From positions 1-14,668 of the forward strand of contig JACAFA010000154.1 of assembly GCA_013388525.1 (NCBI GenBank): a stretch of DNA of 14,668 nucleotides, in the 5' to 3' direction. Positions 1 to 7,697 of the stretch are shown here, piece by piece. The position numbers and the translations under genes were made by a program. The first letter of the stretch is position 1. Every line of letters begins with the position of its first letter. The notes under the pieces are model-generated. The model did no database searches. It was not told where the DNA came from and saw only the letters and a list, made by a program, of their open reading frames with translations. This stretch comes from Ignavibacteriaceae bacterium. GTDB lineage: Bacteria > Bacteroidota > Ignavibacteria > Ignavibacteriales > Ignavibacteriaceae.

Positions 1-67
1 TAAGTTTCTGGCAGTAAATTCCGCTGGTAAGTGTGCTTGTTTTAAGAGAACATTTGTTTGGGTGCAT
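1..67 (-). CDS. N-terminal start of an unknown gene, cut by the window edge
   Basis: An ATG at 67 opens a reading frame of 22 codons that runs without a stop off the left edge. The peptide begins MHPNKCSLKTSTLTSGIYCQ. A strong Shine-Dalgarno GGGAG (73-77 on the minus strand) sits 5 bases before the ATG, which is the main reason to believe it. It lies 109 bases downstream of rnc in the same direction, so it may be the next gene of the same operon; no clear terminator separates them. I do not recognise the family from this short stretch. Confidence 0.5.
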   Translation of the reverse strand, partial: MHPNKCSLKTSTLTSGIYCQKL

Positions 68-176
68 AATGTCTCCCTTTTTTTACTTACAACTTAAGAA
101 ATTATTTTGAGAAAGACGAAAGGGGGATTTTTATTTTTTCGCTAACAACGGATTATCTTTTTTTAAATCGGTTCGT

Positions 177-944
177 TCAAATTCTCTTCAACGCAACACG
201 GGCAGCATTCTGCTCAGCTTCTTTTTTGCTTTTGCCTTTCCCTTCTCCTAAAACTTTACCTTCTATTAAAACTTCGGCGGTGAATGTTTTGTCATGGTGA
301 GGACCTTCTTCGCTGACAATCTGGTAAAGAGGTATTGCAAGCTTGTTCGCCTGTGCATATTCAAGAAGCTGGCTTTTATAGTTTTCATCAATAAGATGTT
401 CGCCATTTTTTAAGGCAGGCTCAATAATATTTGTTTGAACAAAATTCTTGCAGGTTTCAATTCCTCTATCAAGGTAGATAGCACCAATAAGAGCTTCAAG
501 CGCATCAGAGAGAACTGATTTTGAATTATGTGTAATTGATTTGGGAACGTTACTACTTATGATTAAAAGATCACCAAGATTTATGTTTTCCGCAACTAAA
601 CTCAGAGCATTCCTGTTAACCAATTTTGCTCTAACCTTAGTAAGAAATCCCTCTTCTTCCTGTGGAAATTTATTGAAAAGGTATTCTCCGATGATAAGAT
701 TTAAAACAGAGTCACCTAAAAACTCAAGTCGTTCATTTGAAAAATTATATTGATCATTTTCTTCAAGGAATGAACGGTGAATTAAAGCTTCGACATAAAT
801 ATTTTTATTACTTATGGTGTCGCCGATTATTTTTTCGATTTGCTGGAATTTTGCCTGAGGAAATGAAAGTTGAATTTCCTTTGAAGTGAAATCTTTTTTT
901 TGCGGTTTAAAAAAATTAAACAGCCGCACGATATTTAGAGCCAA
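177..944 (-). CDS. rnc: Ribonuclease III
   Basis: This endonuclease cuts double-stranded RNA and matures ribosomal RNA precursors in the cytoplasm; it acts as a dimer. The 255-residue protein has the RNase III signature ERLEFLGDS at residues 71-79, with acidic metal ligands E71, E74 and D78. The second acidic pair, D147 and E150, lies in DALEALIGAIYLD. A double-stranded RNA-binding domain follows from about 188 to 255, ending in the usual GKGKSKKEAEQNAA helix. It is about 30 residues longer than the 226-residue E. coli enzyme, mostly as an N-terminal extension. The start is a TTG only 2 bases after the fabF stop, with a weak GAGAA upstream; a GTG five codons further in is the alternative. It is probably co-transcribed with fabF. 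Confidence 0.95.
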   Translation of the reverse strand: MALNIVRLFNFFKPQKKDFTSKEIQLSFPQAKFQQIEKIIGDTISNKNIYVEALIHRSFLEENDQYNFSNERLEFLGDSVLNLIIGEYLFNKFPQEEEGFLTKVRAKLVNRNALSLVAENINLGDLLIISSNVPKSITHNSKSVLSDALEALIGAIYLDRGIETCKNFVQTNIIEPALKNGEHLIDENYKSQLLEYAQANKLAIPLYQIVSEEGPHHDKTFTAEVLIEGKVLGEGKGKSKKEAEQNAARVALKRI

Positions 945-946
945 AT

Positions 947-2197
947 TTAGTTCTCGAACTTTTTAAACAGTAGAGAAGCGTTATGTCCCCCAAATCCAAA
1001 AGTATTACTTATTGCGTAATTTATTTCTTTTTTAGTTGCTTTAAGCGGACTATAATTTAAATCACACTCGGGGTCAGGATTAGTTAAATTTATCGTAGGA
1101 GGAATCAAACTATTTTCAATAGCAAGAACTGTAGCGATTGCTTCAATTCCTCCGGCAGCACCGAGCAAATGTCCGGTCATAGATTTAGTCGAATCTACAA
1201 CAAGCTTATATGCATGTTCACCAAATAAATTTTTTATAGCTTTAGATTCATTAAGATCATTAAGTTCAGTTGAAGTACCGTGAGCATTTATATAATCAAT
1301 TTCTTCTTTATTAATCCCTGCATCTTTAATTGCTTCTCTCATTGACCTGAAAGCACCTTCACCTTCGGGAGCCGGTGCTGTAATATGATGAGCATCTCCT
1401 GTAAGTCCGACACCAACAATCTCACCATGAATTTTTGCACCTCTGCTTAAAGCGTGTTCATATTCTTCGAGAATGAGTGTACCGGCACCTTCACCCATTA
1501 CAAAACCGTTTCTGTCTTTATCAAAAGGACGCGAAGCTTCTTTATAACGATCATTCCATGTGGAAATTGCTTTCATTGAATTAAAACCACCGATAGATAT
1601 CTCAGTGATTGCAGCTTCTGACCCACCGCACATCATCAGGTCAACACTTCCTCTTTGAATAAGGAAGAAAGCGTCTGAAATAGCGTGTGAAGCTGTTGCA
1701 CAAGCGGATGTCGTAGCATAGTTTGGTCCTTTCAAACCAAACCTGATTGAAATCTGACCAGCAGCGATATCCGAAATCATCATTGGAACAAAAAACGGAC
1801 TAATTTTGTGAGGGTCAAGCCCATTAAAAAATGCAAAGTGCTGTTCCTGAAGTGTTTTCATTCCACCAATACCACTGCCATAAATAACACCAAAACGATC
1901 CCTATCAATCGCTTCAAGATTAAGACCCGAATCCTGCATCGCCATTTCCGAAGTAGCTACAGCAAATTGGCAAAATCGGTCCATTCTTCTTGCAGCTTTT
2001 TTATCAAGAAAATCTTCAGGCTTGAAGTTTTTTACTTCGGCAGCAAATTTTGTATCAAACTTCGTGGTATCGAAATGAGTAATGAGATCAACTCCATTCC
2101 TTCCTTCTACCAAGCCATCCCAGTATTCTTTCACACCAATGCCGATAGGAGTTATAGCACCCATTCCAGTAATAACCACCCGTCTTTTTTTATACAT
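947..2197 (-). CDS. fabF: 3-oxoacyl-ACP synthase II (KAS II)
   Basis: This condensing enzyme elongates acyl-ACP with malonyl-ACP in type II fatty-acid synthesis. The 416-residue length is normal for the family. The Cys-His-His triad is intact: C166 in TTSACATASHAI, H306 in NAHGTSTELND, and H343 in KSMTGHLLGAAGG. The glycine-rich C-terminal loop GFGGHNAS is at about 401-408. All of these sit 3 residues later than in the E. coli enzyme, which supports FabF over FabB or FabH. The ATG at 2197 has a strong GGGAG 6 bases upstream. It lies 69 bases after acpP and 2 bases before rnc in transcription order, the usual acpP-fabF-rnc arrangement. I see no promoter of its own in the 69-base gap. Confidence 0.96.
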   Translation of the reverse strand: MYKKRRVVITGMGAITPIGIGVKEYWDGLVEGRNGVDLITHFDTTKFDTKFAAEVKNFKPEDFLDKKAARRMDRFCQFAVATSEMAMQDSGLNLEAIDRDRFGVIYGSGIGGMKTLQEQHFAFFNGLDPHKISPFFVPMMISDIAAGQISIRFGLKGPNYATTSACATASHAISDAFFLIQRGSVDLMMCGGSEAAITEISIGGFNSMKAISTWNDRYKEASRPFDKDRNGFVMGEGAGTLILEEYEHALSRGAKIHGEIVGVGLTGDAHHITAPAPEGEGAFRSMREAIKDAGINKEEIDYINAHGTSTELNDLNESKAIKNLFGEHAYKLVVDSTKSMTGHLLGAAGGIEAIATVLAIENSLIPPTINLTNPDPECDLNYSPLKATKKEINYAISNTFGFGGHNASLLFKKFEN

Positions 2198-2266
2198 ATA
2201 ATTCTCCCGGGAAATGAATAGAGTTCATCTAAATAAAGATATGTGAAATAGTAAAGTTTTTATAGA

Positions 2267-2500
2267 TTAGCTAAGTTTTTCAGTTAAATATTTAACTGCA
2301 TCGCCAACTGTACCAATTTTTTCGGCATCTTCATCCGGGATAGAAATTGAAAACGCACTTTCAAAACCCATAACAAGTTCAACTATATCCAGTGAATCAG
2401 CACCTAAATCATTAATGAATGAAGCAGTAGGAGTAATCTGGGATTCTTCAACCCCAAGTTTATCCATAATAATTTCTTTTACTTTAGTTTCGACGTCCAT
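2267..2500 (-). CDS. acpP: Acyl carrier protein
   Basis: This small acidic protein carries growing acyl chains on a phosphopantetheine arm and is the shared substrate carrier of FabD, FabH, FabG and FabF. It has 77 residues, the usual length. The attachment serine is S36 in the conserved [11 protein letters not shown] motif, and helix II residues after it are typical. The ATG at 2500 has a strong AGGAG 7 bases upstream. It is set apart from fabG by 117 bases holding a promoter candidate, so ACP and the genes after it may be made at a higher level than the genes before it. That last point is inference. Confidence 0.97.
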   Translation of the reverse strand: MDVETKVKEIIMDKLGVEESQITPTASFINDLGADSLDIVELVMGFESAFSISIPDEDAEKIGTVGDAVKYLTEKLS

Positions 2501-2565
2501 TTTAACTCTCCTAATTTAGTTTGTGAAATGAGTTTGTGTTTATCTAATATTAGTTAATTATTGTT

Positions 2566-2598
2566 CAAATTTAAGAAAAATAGGCTTTATCTAACAAA
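2566..2598 (-). promoter_or_regulatory. Candidate Bacteroidota-type promoter for acpP
   Basis: On the minus strand the element TAAATTTG (2566-2573) matches the Bacteroidota -7 consensus TAnnTTTG exactly. TTTG (2595-2598) lies 21 bases upstream, within the 17-23 base spacing reported for this promoter class. Transcription would start near 2558 and leave a leader of about 57 bases before acpP. It lies in the only sizeable gap inside the fatty-acid gene cluster. Short AT-rich motifs arise by chance, so this is a candidate only. Confidence 0.4.
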
Positions 2599-2617
2599 TG
2601 AAAACAGATAGTTTAAA

Positions 2618-3376
2618 TTACATTGTCATTCCGCCATCAACAGCAATTACCTGTCCTGTAATATAGTCTGCTTCGGGACTGCAGAGAAATCCAACTACCT
2701 TTGCGATGTCTTCCGGCTTACCCATACGACCCATCGGAATTAAATCAGTTAATTTTTTCCGCTGCTCTTCAGATAATTTTTTGGTCATGTCGGTTTCAAT
2801 GTAGCCGGGTGCAACAGCGTTCACTGTAATATTTCTTGAAGCAAGTTCACGAGCCATTGATTTTGTAAATCCAATTACACCTGCTTTGGAGGCTGCATAG
2901 TTTGCCTGACCGGGATTACCAATGATTCCAACAACTGAAGCAATATTAACAATTCTTCCATAGCGCTGTTTAATCATATGCTTGATGACGGCTTTTGTAT
3001 AATTAAATACACTTTTAAGATTTGCATTAATAACATCGTCAAAATCTTTTTCAGTCATACGCAGAAGGAGATTATCTCTTGTAATGCCAGCATTATTAAC
3101 AAGAATATCAATACCACCCAATTTATTAATAGCTTCCTGAACAGTGGCTTCAGCTTGTTCAAGTGATGATGCGTCTGCCTTGAAAGCAAATATTTTTGTT
3201 GCAGGATTGTGAACTTCTTCCATTAGTTCTTCAGCACATTCATCACAGTTGTTATAAATAAAAGCAACATCGGAAAACAAAACCCCGCAACAACTTTTCG
3301 AAGCAAGTTCTTTTACAATAGCTCTTCCAATACCCCTTGTTCCACCGGTTACTATAGCTCTTTTATTTGGTAACAT
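2618..3376 (-). CDS. fabG: 3-oxoacyl-ACP reductase
   Basis: This enzyme makes the NADPH-dependent reduction of 3-oxoacyl-ACP to 3-hydroxyacyl-ACP, the first reduction of each elongation cycle. It is a short-chain dehydrogenase with the nucleotide motif TGGTRGIG at residues 10-17, NNAG at 94-97, and catalytic S147, Y160 and K164 (YAASK). The C-terminus DGGMTM is typical. I start it at the ATG at 3376 (252 residues), because GGAG at 3386-3389 lies 9 bases before it. A TTG five codons upstream is possible but overlaps that ribosome site. The ATG overlaps the end of the preceding cysteine-cluster gene by 14 bases, so translation is probably coupled. Odd feature: residues about 28-35 form an insertion with a Cys-Cys pair (C29, C30), followed by C44 and C47 near the expected cofactor-specificity loop. 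Confidence 0.95.
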   Translation of the reverse strand: MLPNKRAIVTGGTRGIGRAIVKELASKSCCGVLFSDVAFIYNNCDECAEELMEEVHNPATKIFAFKADASSLEQAEATVQEAINKLGGIDILVNNAGITRDNLLLRMTEKDFDDVINANLKSVFNYTKAVIKHMIKQRYGRIVNIASVVGIIGNPGQANYAASKAGVIGFTKSMARELASRNITVNAVAPGYIETDMTKKLSEEQRKKLTDLIPMGRMGKPEDIAKVVGFLCSPEADYITGQVIAVDGGMTM

Positions 3377-3983
3377 CTTCTTTAACTCCAATATTAATTT
3401 CGTTTAGATATTCTTCACGATAATTTTTAAGTTCCTGGAATCCTTCTTCACCAAAGAAGTGCCTTAACTCTTCTTCACAGGCTTCAAACATAGTAAGTTT
3501 GGTATTCGGATCAACATTGCAATAAGGTAATCTCTCAATATGCTCAGCGTCTATTGTAAGAACGCCTTCATATGTGGTTAAAGGAAAAAGAATACAGTAT
3601 AATGGTTTATATTTCCATTTATACACGCCTTCTTTTATTGCAAGTTTCTGAAGTGTACATAAACCATTCTTATCTAAAAAAGTACATTTACCATTAATCA
3701 CTTCTGTTCCAACAGCAATTCCGGATTCAAAATCATCATCTTTTTCTTCTGGTTCAAACCACTCGTTAACATTTTTTGATTGAGTTTCATCCATTAGTTC
3801 TATTACTTTATCCTGAATGGAGAGAATAGTCTGATATTCTTTGTAGTCTGTATAAACTCCATAGTAACAGCAATGACCCGGACAGTTACAGATAAATTTG
3901 TAAGTAAATATTTGGGGATCAATTAATACACCGTTGATTTTCTTCGTAAATTTTTCAGCAAATTTTATTGAATCTTCGCTCAT
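3363..3983 (-). CDS. Cysteine-cluster protein, DUF3109/YkgJ-like, function unknown
   Basis: This 206-residue soluble protein has no signal peptide or membrane segment. Cysteines are arranged as CNCPGHCC at residues 32-39 (C32, C34, C38, C39), then C100 and C109 in KCTFLDKNGLC, C130 in KPLYCILFPL, and C155 and C169. This order, with a 'KP..C.L.P' segment, is what I recall for the DUF3109 and YkgJ (UPF0153) cysteine-cluster families, which are thought to bind zinc or an iron-sulfur centre; their role is not established. Its ATG overlaps the fabD stop by one base (TAATG) and its 3' end overlaps fabG by 14 bases. It is therefore tightly built into the fatty-acid operon. Whether it acts in lipid synthesis is unknown; position suggests it but does not show it. 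Confidence 0.72.
   Translation of the reverse strand: MSEDSIKFAEKFTKKINGVLIDPQIFTYKFICNCPGHCCYYGVYTDYKEYQTILSIQDKVIELMDETQSKNVNEWFEPEEKDDDFESGIAVGTEVINGKCTFLDKNGLCTLQKLAIKEGVYKWKYKPLYCILFPLTTYEGVLTIDAEHIERLPYCNVDPNTKLTMFEACEEELRHFFGEEGFQELKNYREEYLNEINIGVKEDVTK
3386..3389 (-). promoter_or_regulatory. Ribosome binding site that decides the fabG start
   Basis: GGAG on the minus strand lies 9 bases before the ATG at 3376 and inside the 3' end of the cysteine-cluster gene. It favours that ATG over the upstream TTG at 3391, whose last base is the first G of this site. Confidence 0.6.
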
Positions 3984-4897
3984 TATAAATACTTCTCCAC
4001 ATCTTGAAATTTATCTATTCCGAATCTTTTTACATCGGGATTAATTCGCTTCACTAAACCCTGCAATACATTGCCGGGACCAATTTCATAAAATTCCTCT
4101 ATCCCATCATCAATCATATTTCTGATTGTTTCTTCCCAGCGAACGGGAGCGGTAATCTGCTCAAATAATTTTGATTTAATTTCAGAGATGCTTTCAACAG
4201 GTCTTGCAGTGACATTTGTATAAACAGGAAACTTTGAGTTATAAAAATTAGTTGAATCAATAGCAGAGCTTAATTTTTCTTTTGCTGAAAACATAAGCGG
4301 TGAATGAAAGGCAGCACTGACAACAAGTTCTTTTACCATTTTTGCACCTGCGTTCTTACATAACTGCATAGCTCTGTTTACACCATCAACGGAACCCGAA
4401 ATAACAATCTGACCTGGTGAATTAAAATTAGCACACTGAACAATACCAGCTACTGAAGCCTCTGTGCAAAGATTTTCTACTTTGTCCGGTTCCAATCCGA
4501 TTATTGCAGCCATCGTTCCTTTATTCTGATTACCAGCTTCCTGCATAGCAACACCGCGGGCTCTTACAAGTTTTATTGCTTCGTGAAATTGAATAGTTCC
4601 TGAAGCAACATACGCAGAATATTCACCAAGTGAATGACCTGCTGCAGCATCAGCATCAACGGTTCTCATAATACTTGCTAAAACTACACTATGCAAAAAG
4701 ATTGCAGGTTGTGTAAACTGAGTTTGCTTTAATTCATCCTCAGGACCGTTAAACATAATGTAAGAAAGATTAACACCGAGTATATCGTCCGCGGTTCGTA
4801 TCATTTCTTTGGCTTCAACAGATTTCTCAAAAAGATCTTTAGCCATCCCAACGTATTGAGAACCCTGTCCTGGAAATATGAAAGCTTTTTTACTCAA
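3983..4897 (-). CDS. fabD: Malonyl-CoA:ACP transacylase
   Basis: This enzyme transfers malonyl from CoA to ACP, supplying the extender unit for FabH and FabF. It has 304 residues, close to the 309 of E. coli. It opens with the typical FIFPGQGSQYVGM. The nucleophile S89 is in GHSLGEYSA, with R114 in VRARG and H198 in AAFHSP, each exactly 3 residues earlier than in E. coli; EIGPGNVLQGLVKR ends the core. The start is a TTG at 4897. No ATG or GTG is available, because an in-frame TGA lies four codons upstream, and no clear ribosome binding site is present in the 22-base gap after fabH. Initiation may therefore be inefficient or depend on coupling to fabH. The gene runs by one base into the cysteine-cluster gene. 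Confidence 0.96.
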   Translation of the reverse strand: MSKKAFIFPGQGSQYVGMAKDLFEKSVEAKEMIRTADDILGVNLSYIMFNGPEDELKQTQFTQPAIFLHSVVLASIMRTVDADAAAGHSLGEYSAYVASGTIQFHEAIKLVRARGVAMQEAGNQNKGTMAAIIGLEPDKVENLCTEASVAGIVQCANFNSPGQIVISGSVDGVNRAMQLCKNAGAKMVKELVVSAAFHSPLMFSAKEKLSSAIDSTNFYNSKFPVYTNVTARPVESISEIKSKLFEQITAPVRWEETIRNMIDDGIEEFYEIGPGNVLQGLVKRINPDVKRFGIDKFQDVEKYL

Positions 4898-4919
4898 TTT
4901 ATTTATTCAGATAAAATGT

Positions 4920-5924
4920 TTAATCAATTGCCCAAACTATATAAGAAGCGCCCCAGGTATATCCTGCACCAAATGCTGAAAGAATTAGTTTATCACCTTT
5001 TTTGATTTTTCCATTTCTGTAATATTCAGTTAAACAGGAAGGAATTGTTGCTGCAGTTGTATTTCCGTATCTGTCAATATTAATCATAACTTTATCTCTG
5101 CTTAGTCCCATTCTTTCTGCAGTCGCATCAATAATTCGCATATTAGCCTGATGAGGAACAAGGAAAGCAATGTCTTCAGATTTAAGATTGTTCTTCTGCA
5201 TCAATTCAACTGAAACATCTGCCATACCTTTAACAGCAACTTTAAAGACAGCTTTTCCATCCTGATAAATGTAATGCATTTTTTTATCAACAGTTTCATG
5301 TGAAGGAGGATTAAGACTACCCCCGGCTTTCATATGCAAAGCTGTTTCTCCTGAGCCATCAACATGTAAAATGGAGTCCTGCAAACCAAAACTTTTATCA
5401 TCAGACGGTTCAATGAGAACAGCAGCAGCACCATCACCAAACAAAATACAATTGTTTCTATCTGTATAATCGGTAATTGAGCTCATCTTATCGGCACCGA
5501 TTACTAATATCTTTCTGTATTGTCCGCTTTCAATTAAAGCTGAGCCTGTTTGAAACGCAAATAGGAATCCTGAGCATGCAGCTTCCATATCGAAACCCCA
5601 GGCATTAACAGCACCAATTCTTTTCTGTACCAGACAAGCAGTAGGAGGAAAAAGCATATCCGGTGTGACTGTAGCAACAATGATACAATCAATTTCATCA
5701 GCTTTAACATTATGTTTTTGCATTAAATCCAAAGCAGCTTTAGTTGCAAGAACACTTGTCCCCCCTTCTTCTAAAATCCTTCTTTCGCGAATTCCTGTTC
5801 TTGTCAAAATCCATTCTTCAGTAGTATCTACGATGGATTCGAAGTATTTATTATCGTAGATTTTATCAGGGAAATACATTCCGACTGCTGTAATTATCGC
5901 ACTATATTTTTTTTCCTGATTCAT
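4920..5924 (-). CDS. fabH: 3-oxoacyl-ACP synthase III (KAS III)
   Basis: This enzyme starts fatty-acid synthesis by condensing an acyl-CoA primer with malonyl-ACP. It has 334 residues. The Cys-His-Asn triad of KAS III is clear: C117 in MEAACSGF, H258 in VPHQAN, and N288 in YGNTTAA. The N-terminal TRTGIRERR segment and the C-terminal SAFGAGYTWGA are also typical. The primer (acetyl-CoA or branched-chain acyl-CoA) cannot be told from the sequence. The ATG at 5924 has a short GGA about 6 bases upstream. It lies 12 bases after plsX and 22 bases before fabD in transcription order. Confidence 0.96.
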   Translation of the reverse strand: MNQEKKYSAIITAVGMYFPDKIYDNKYFESIVDTTEEWILTRTGIRERRILEEGGTSVLATKAALDLMQKHNVKADEIDCIIVATVTPDMLFPPTACLVQKRIGAVNAWGFDMEAACSGFLFAFQTGSALIESGQYRKILVIGADKMSSITDYTDRNNCILFGDGAAAVLIEPSDDKSFGLQDSILHVDGSGETALHMKAGGSLNPPSHETVDKKMHYIYQDGKAVFKVAVKGMADVSVELMQKNNLKSEDIAFLVPHQANMRIIDATAERMGLSRDKVMINIDRYGNTTAATIPSCLTEYYRNGKIKKGDKLILSAFGAGYTWGASYIVWAID

Positions 5925-5936
5925 TTTATTCCGTAA

Positions 5937-6971
5937 TTAATTTTTTGTTGAGTATTCAGAAATAGCATTAGTCATTTTTTTGACTAACTGTTTTTGGTGC
6001 ATTTCATTTGCCCTCAGCACCATATTTTTAATTGCGCGAACACTACTTGAACCGTGTCCGATAATACTGATTCCTTTAACTCCAAGTAATGGAACACCAC
6101 CATATTCCTGGTAATCAAGACGTTTCAAAGATTTTTTCAGTACTCCTTTTGAAAGTCCAATTAAAATCTTATCAAAAAAACTTTTTTCTGCGGTTTGGTT
6201 TAATAAATGCTTTAATAGTTTAGGAACTGACTCGCCAAATTTTAAAATAATATTACCAACATAGCCATCACAAACCACGATATCAACATCACCGGCAAGT
6301 ATATCTCTTCCTTCAACATTTCCAATGAAATTTAATTTTGATTCTTTCAGCAGTTTTGCAGCAGCTTCTGTTACTTCGTTCCCTTTGCCTTCTTCCTCGC
6401 CCATGCTGAGCACACCAACTTTTGGATTGGAAATACCTCCCATCTCTTTTGCAAAGATAGTTCCCATAATCGCATATTCAAAGAGGTGAATTGGTTTTGA
6501 ATCTTTGCTTGCACCCACATCATAAAGGTAACATACTCCTTTGATGCTTGGCATTTCAGCACCAATCGTGGGCCTGCCAAGTCCGGGAATCCTTCCAATT
6601 ATTAATGTGGAAGCTGCCATCATCGCACCTGTGTTACCTGCACTCACGAAGGCATCTGCCTTTTTATCGCGCACAAGTTGTGCACCAATTACAATTGATG
6701 AATTTGGTTTGGTTTTAAGAGATGAAGCCGGACTATCTCCCATTTCAATTACTTCGTCAGCATTAACTATGTGATCTTTAGGAAATGAAATATTGTTTGA
6801 AGATAATACTTTTTCGATTTCTTTATTAATTCCAACAAGGTATAATTCAAAGCTTTTACTTTCATTCAAAGCTTCAATAGCACCCAACACAGCATTATCA
6901 GGCGCAAAATCTCCACCCATTGCATCAACTACGATTCTGCAACGTGAAGAATTGTTGCTGGAATTATCCAT
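5937..6971 (-). CDS. plsX: Phosphate acyltransferase PlsX
   Basis: PlsX converts acyl-ACP and phosphate to acyl-phosphate, the donor for PlsY in the first acylation of glycerol-3-phosphate. It works at the inner face of the membrane. The 344-residue protein has the family landmarks DAMGGDFAP (16-24), SAGNTGAMMA (110-119), GNVEGRDI (217-224), CDGYVGNIILK (234-244), YGGVPLLGVKG (290-300) and GHGSS (305-309). In the usually conserved LDVGAN segment this protein reads YDVGAS at about 150-155, a small deviation. The ATG at 6971 has no good ribosome binding site and lies 16 bases after rpmF. The rpmF-plsX-fabH order is common across bacteria and links ribosome and membrane synthesis. Confidence 0.95.
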   Translation of the reverse strand: MDNSSNNSSRCRIVVDAMGGDFAPDNAVLGAIEALNESKSFELYLVGINKEIEKVLSSNNISFPKDHIVNADEVIEMGDSPASSLKTKPNSSIVIGAQLVRDKKADAFVSAGNTGAMMAASTLIIGRIPGLGRPTIGAEMPSIKGVCYLYDVGASKDSKPIHLFEYAIMGTIFAKEMGGISNPKVGVLSMGEEEGKGNEVTEAAAKLLKESKLNFIGNVEGRDILAGDVDIVVCDGYVGNIILKFGESVPKLLKHLLNQTAEKSFFDKILIGLSKGVLKKSLKRLDYQEYGGVPLLGVKGISIIGHGSSSVRAIKNMVLRANEMHQKQLVKKMTNAISEYSTKN

Positions 6972-6987
6972 TTAAAATATTGAAGTA

Positions 6988-7167
6988 TTAGCTCTTCGGT
7001 ATGAACATCGAACGACCGCCGTAATATCCACAAGACGGACAGGCACGATGTGTGAGTTTTATTTCTCCACAGTTAGAGCAAACTCCCATTGACGGTGCTG
7101 TTGCTTTGTAATGAGTTCTTCTTTTATCACGTCTGCTCTTGGACATTCTACGTTTTGGATTTGGCAT
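6988..7167 (-). CDS. rpmF: 50S ribosomal protein L32
   Basis: I read this gene directly from the sequence: ATG at 7167, TAA at 6988-6990, 59 residues, normal for L32. It starts [20 protein letters not shown], a basic RNA-binding N-terminus. It then has two CxxC pairs, C30/C33 (VCSNCGE) and C43/C46 (ACPSCGYY), so it is the zinc-binding (C+) form of L32. An AAGG lies 11 bases before the ATG. It sits 23 bases after the DUF177 gene and 16 bases before plsX in transcription order, the widely conserved yceD-rpmF-plsX context. Confidence 0.95.
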   Translation of the reverse strand: MPNPKRRMSKSRRDKRRTHYKATAPSMGVCSNCGEIKLTHRACPSCGYYGGRSMFIPKS

Positions 7168-7190
7168 ATTTTATCAGACCTTAATTTTAA

Positions 7191-7697
7191 TTATTTCTTT
7201 GATTTTAATTTCTGTAATGGTTCCCACCTGGGATCTATAATTTCTTCTACACAATCACAAGGACCATCATTTAAGTTCTTGCCGCACTTGGGACAAAGTC
7301 CTTTGCAATTCTCCGAACATAACTTTTTCATTGGAACGGCTAATATCGCATAATCTCTTATATCTTTATCAAGCTCAATTTTGTCTGTATCCGGATGAAT
7401 ATAAACAACATCTTCATTCTCTGTTTCTTCAATTTCAGAACTTATTCTAAATAAGTAAACCAGTTTATAGCTGCTTTTAATAACGGACTGGAATTCTTTA
7501 GCACAACGATCACAAATTAAATTAGCTGTTATTCCTGTTTCCGAATCTAATATTATCTGACTTTCATACTTTGTAAGAGCAACGACTGTCTTAAAATTAC
7601 CGACATACGGATCAGAAATGTCTAAATCACTGGCTTTACCTTCAAAATCATAATCGTACCTGCCATTGGACAGGTTGGAAACCTTAATTTTAATCAT
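7191..7697 (-). CDS. DUF177 (YceD) family protein
   Basis: This 168-residue cytoplasmic protein belongs to the DUF177/YceD family, members of which are needed for normal 23S rRNA accumulation in E. coli and chloroplasts. It shows the family's CDRC motif at C62/C65 (ICDRCAKEF). The C-terminal cluster C127, C131, C135 and C138 (CSENCKGLCPKC) is followed by C147 and C149, and is likely to bind zinc. The position directly before rpmF is the hallmark of this family and supports the call. The ATG at 7697 is preceded by a weak AAGAA. It is the first gene of the minus-strand cluster, with a promoter candidate about 30-60 bases upstream. Confidence 0.88.
   Translation of the reverse strand: MIKIKVSNLSNGRYDYDFEGKASDLDISDPYVGNFKTVVALTKYESQIILDSETGITANLICDRCAKEFQSVIKSSYKLVYLFRISSEIEETENEDVVYIHPDTDKIELDKDIRDYAILAVPMKKLCSENCKGLCPKCGKNLNDGPCDCVEEIIDPRWEPLQKLKSKK

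Noticed and set aside
1808..2221. Plus-strand open frame of 137 codons
   Set aside because: It lies antisense to the clear fabF gene, has no recognisable motif and low-complexity Ser/Lys-rich composition. It is a shadow frame.
2588..2610. TATCT/AGATA inverted repeat after fabG as a possible terminator or attenuator
   Set aside because: The stem is only 5 AT-rich pairs with a 13-base loop, too weak to call.
3377..3391. TTG at 3391 as the fabG start
   Set aside because: The ribosome site GGAG overlaps this codon and points to the ATG at 3376, which also matches the usual FabG N-terminus better.
6541..6774. Plus-strand open frame of 77 codons inside plsX
   Set aside because: It is antisense to conserved plsX motifs and resembles no family. 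The same holds for short frames at 541-753, 2978-3166, 5665-5859, 6371-6598, 6793-6975, 7111-7353, 8807-9013, 9467-9673, 9875-10165 and 13595-13786.
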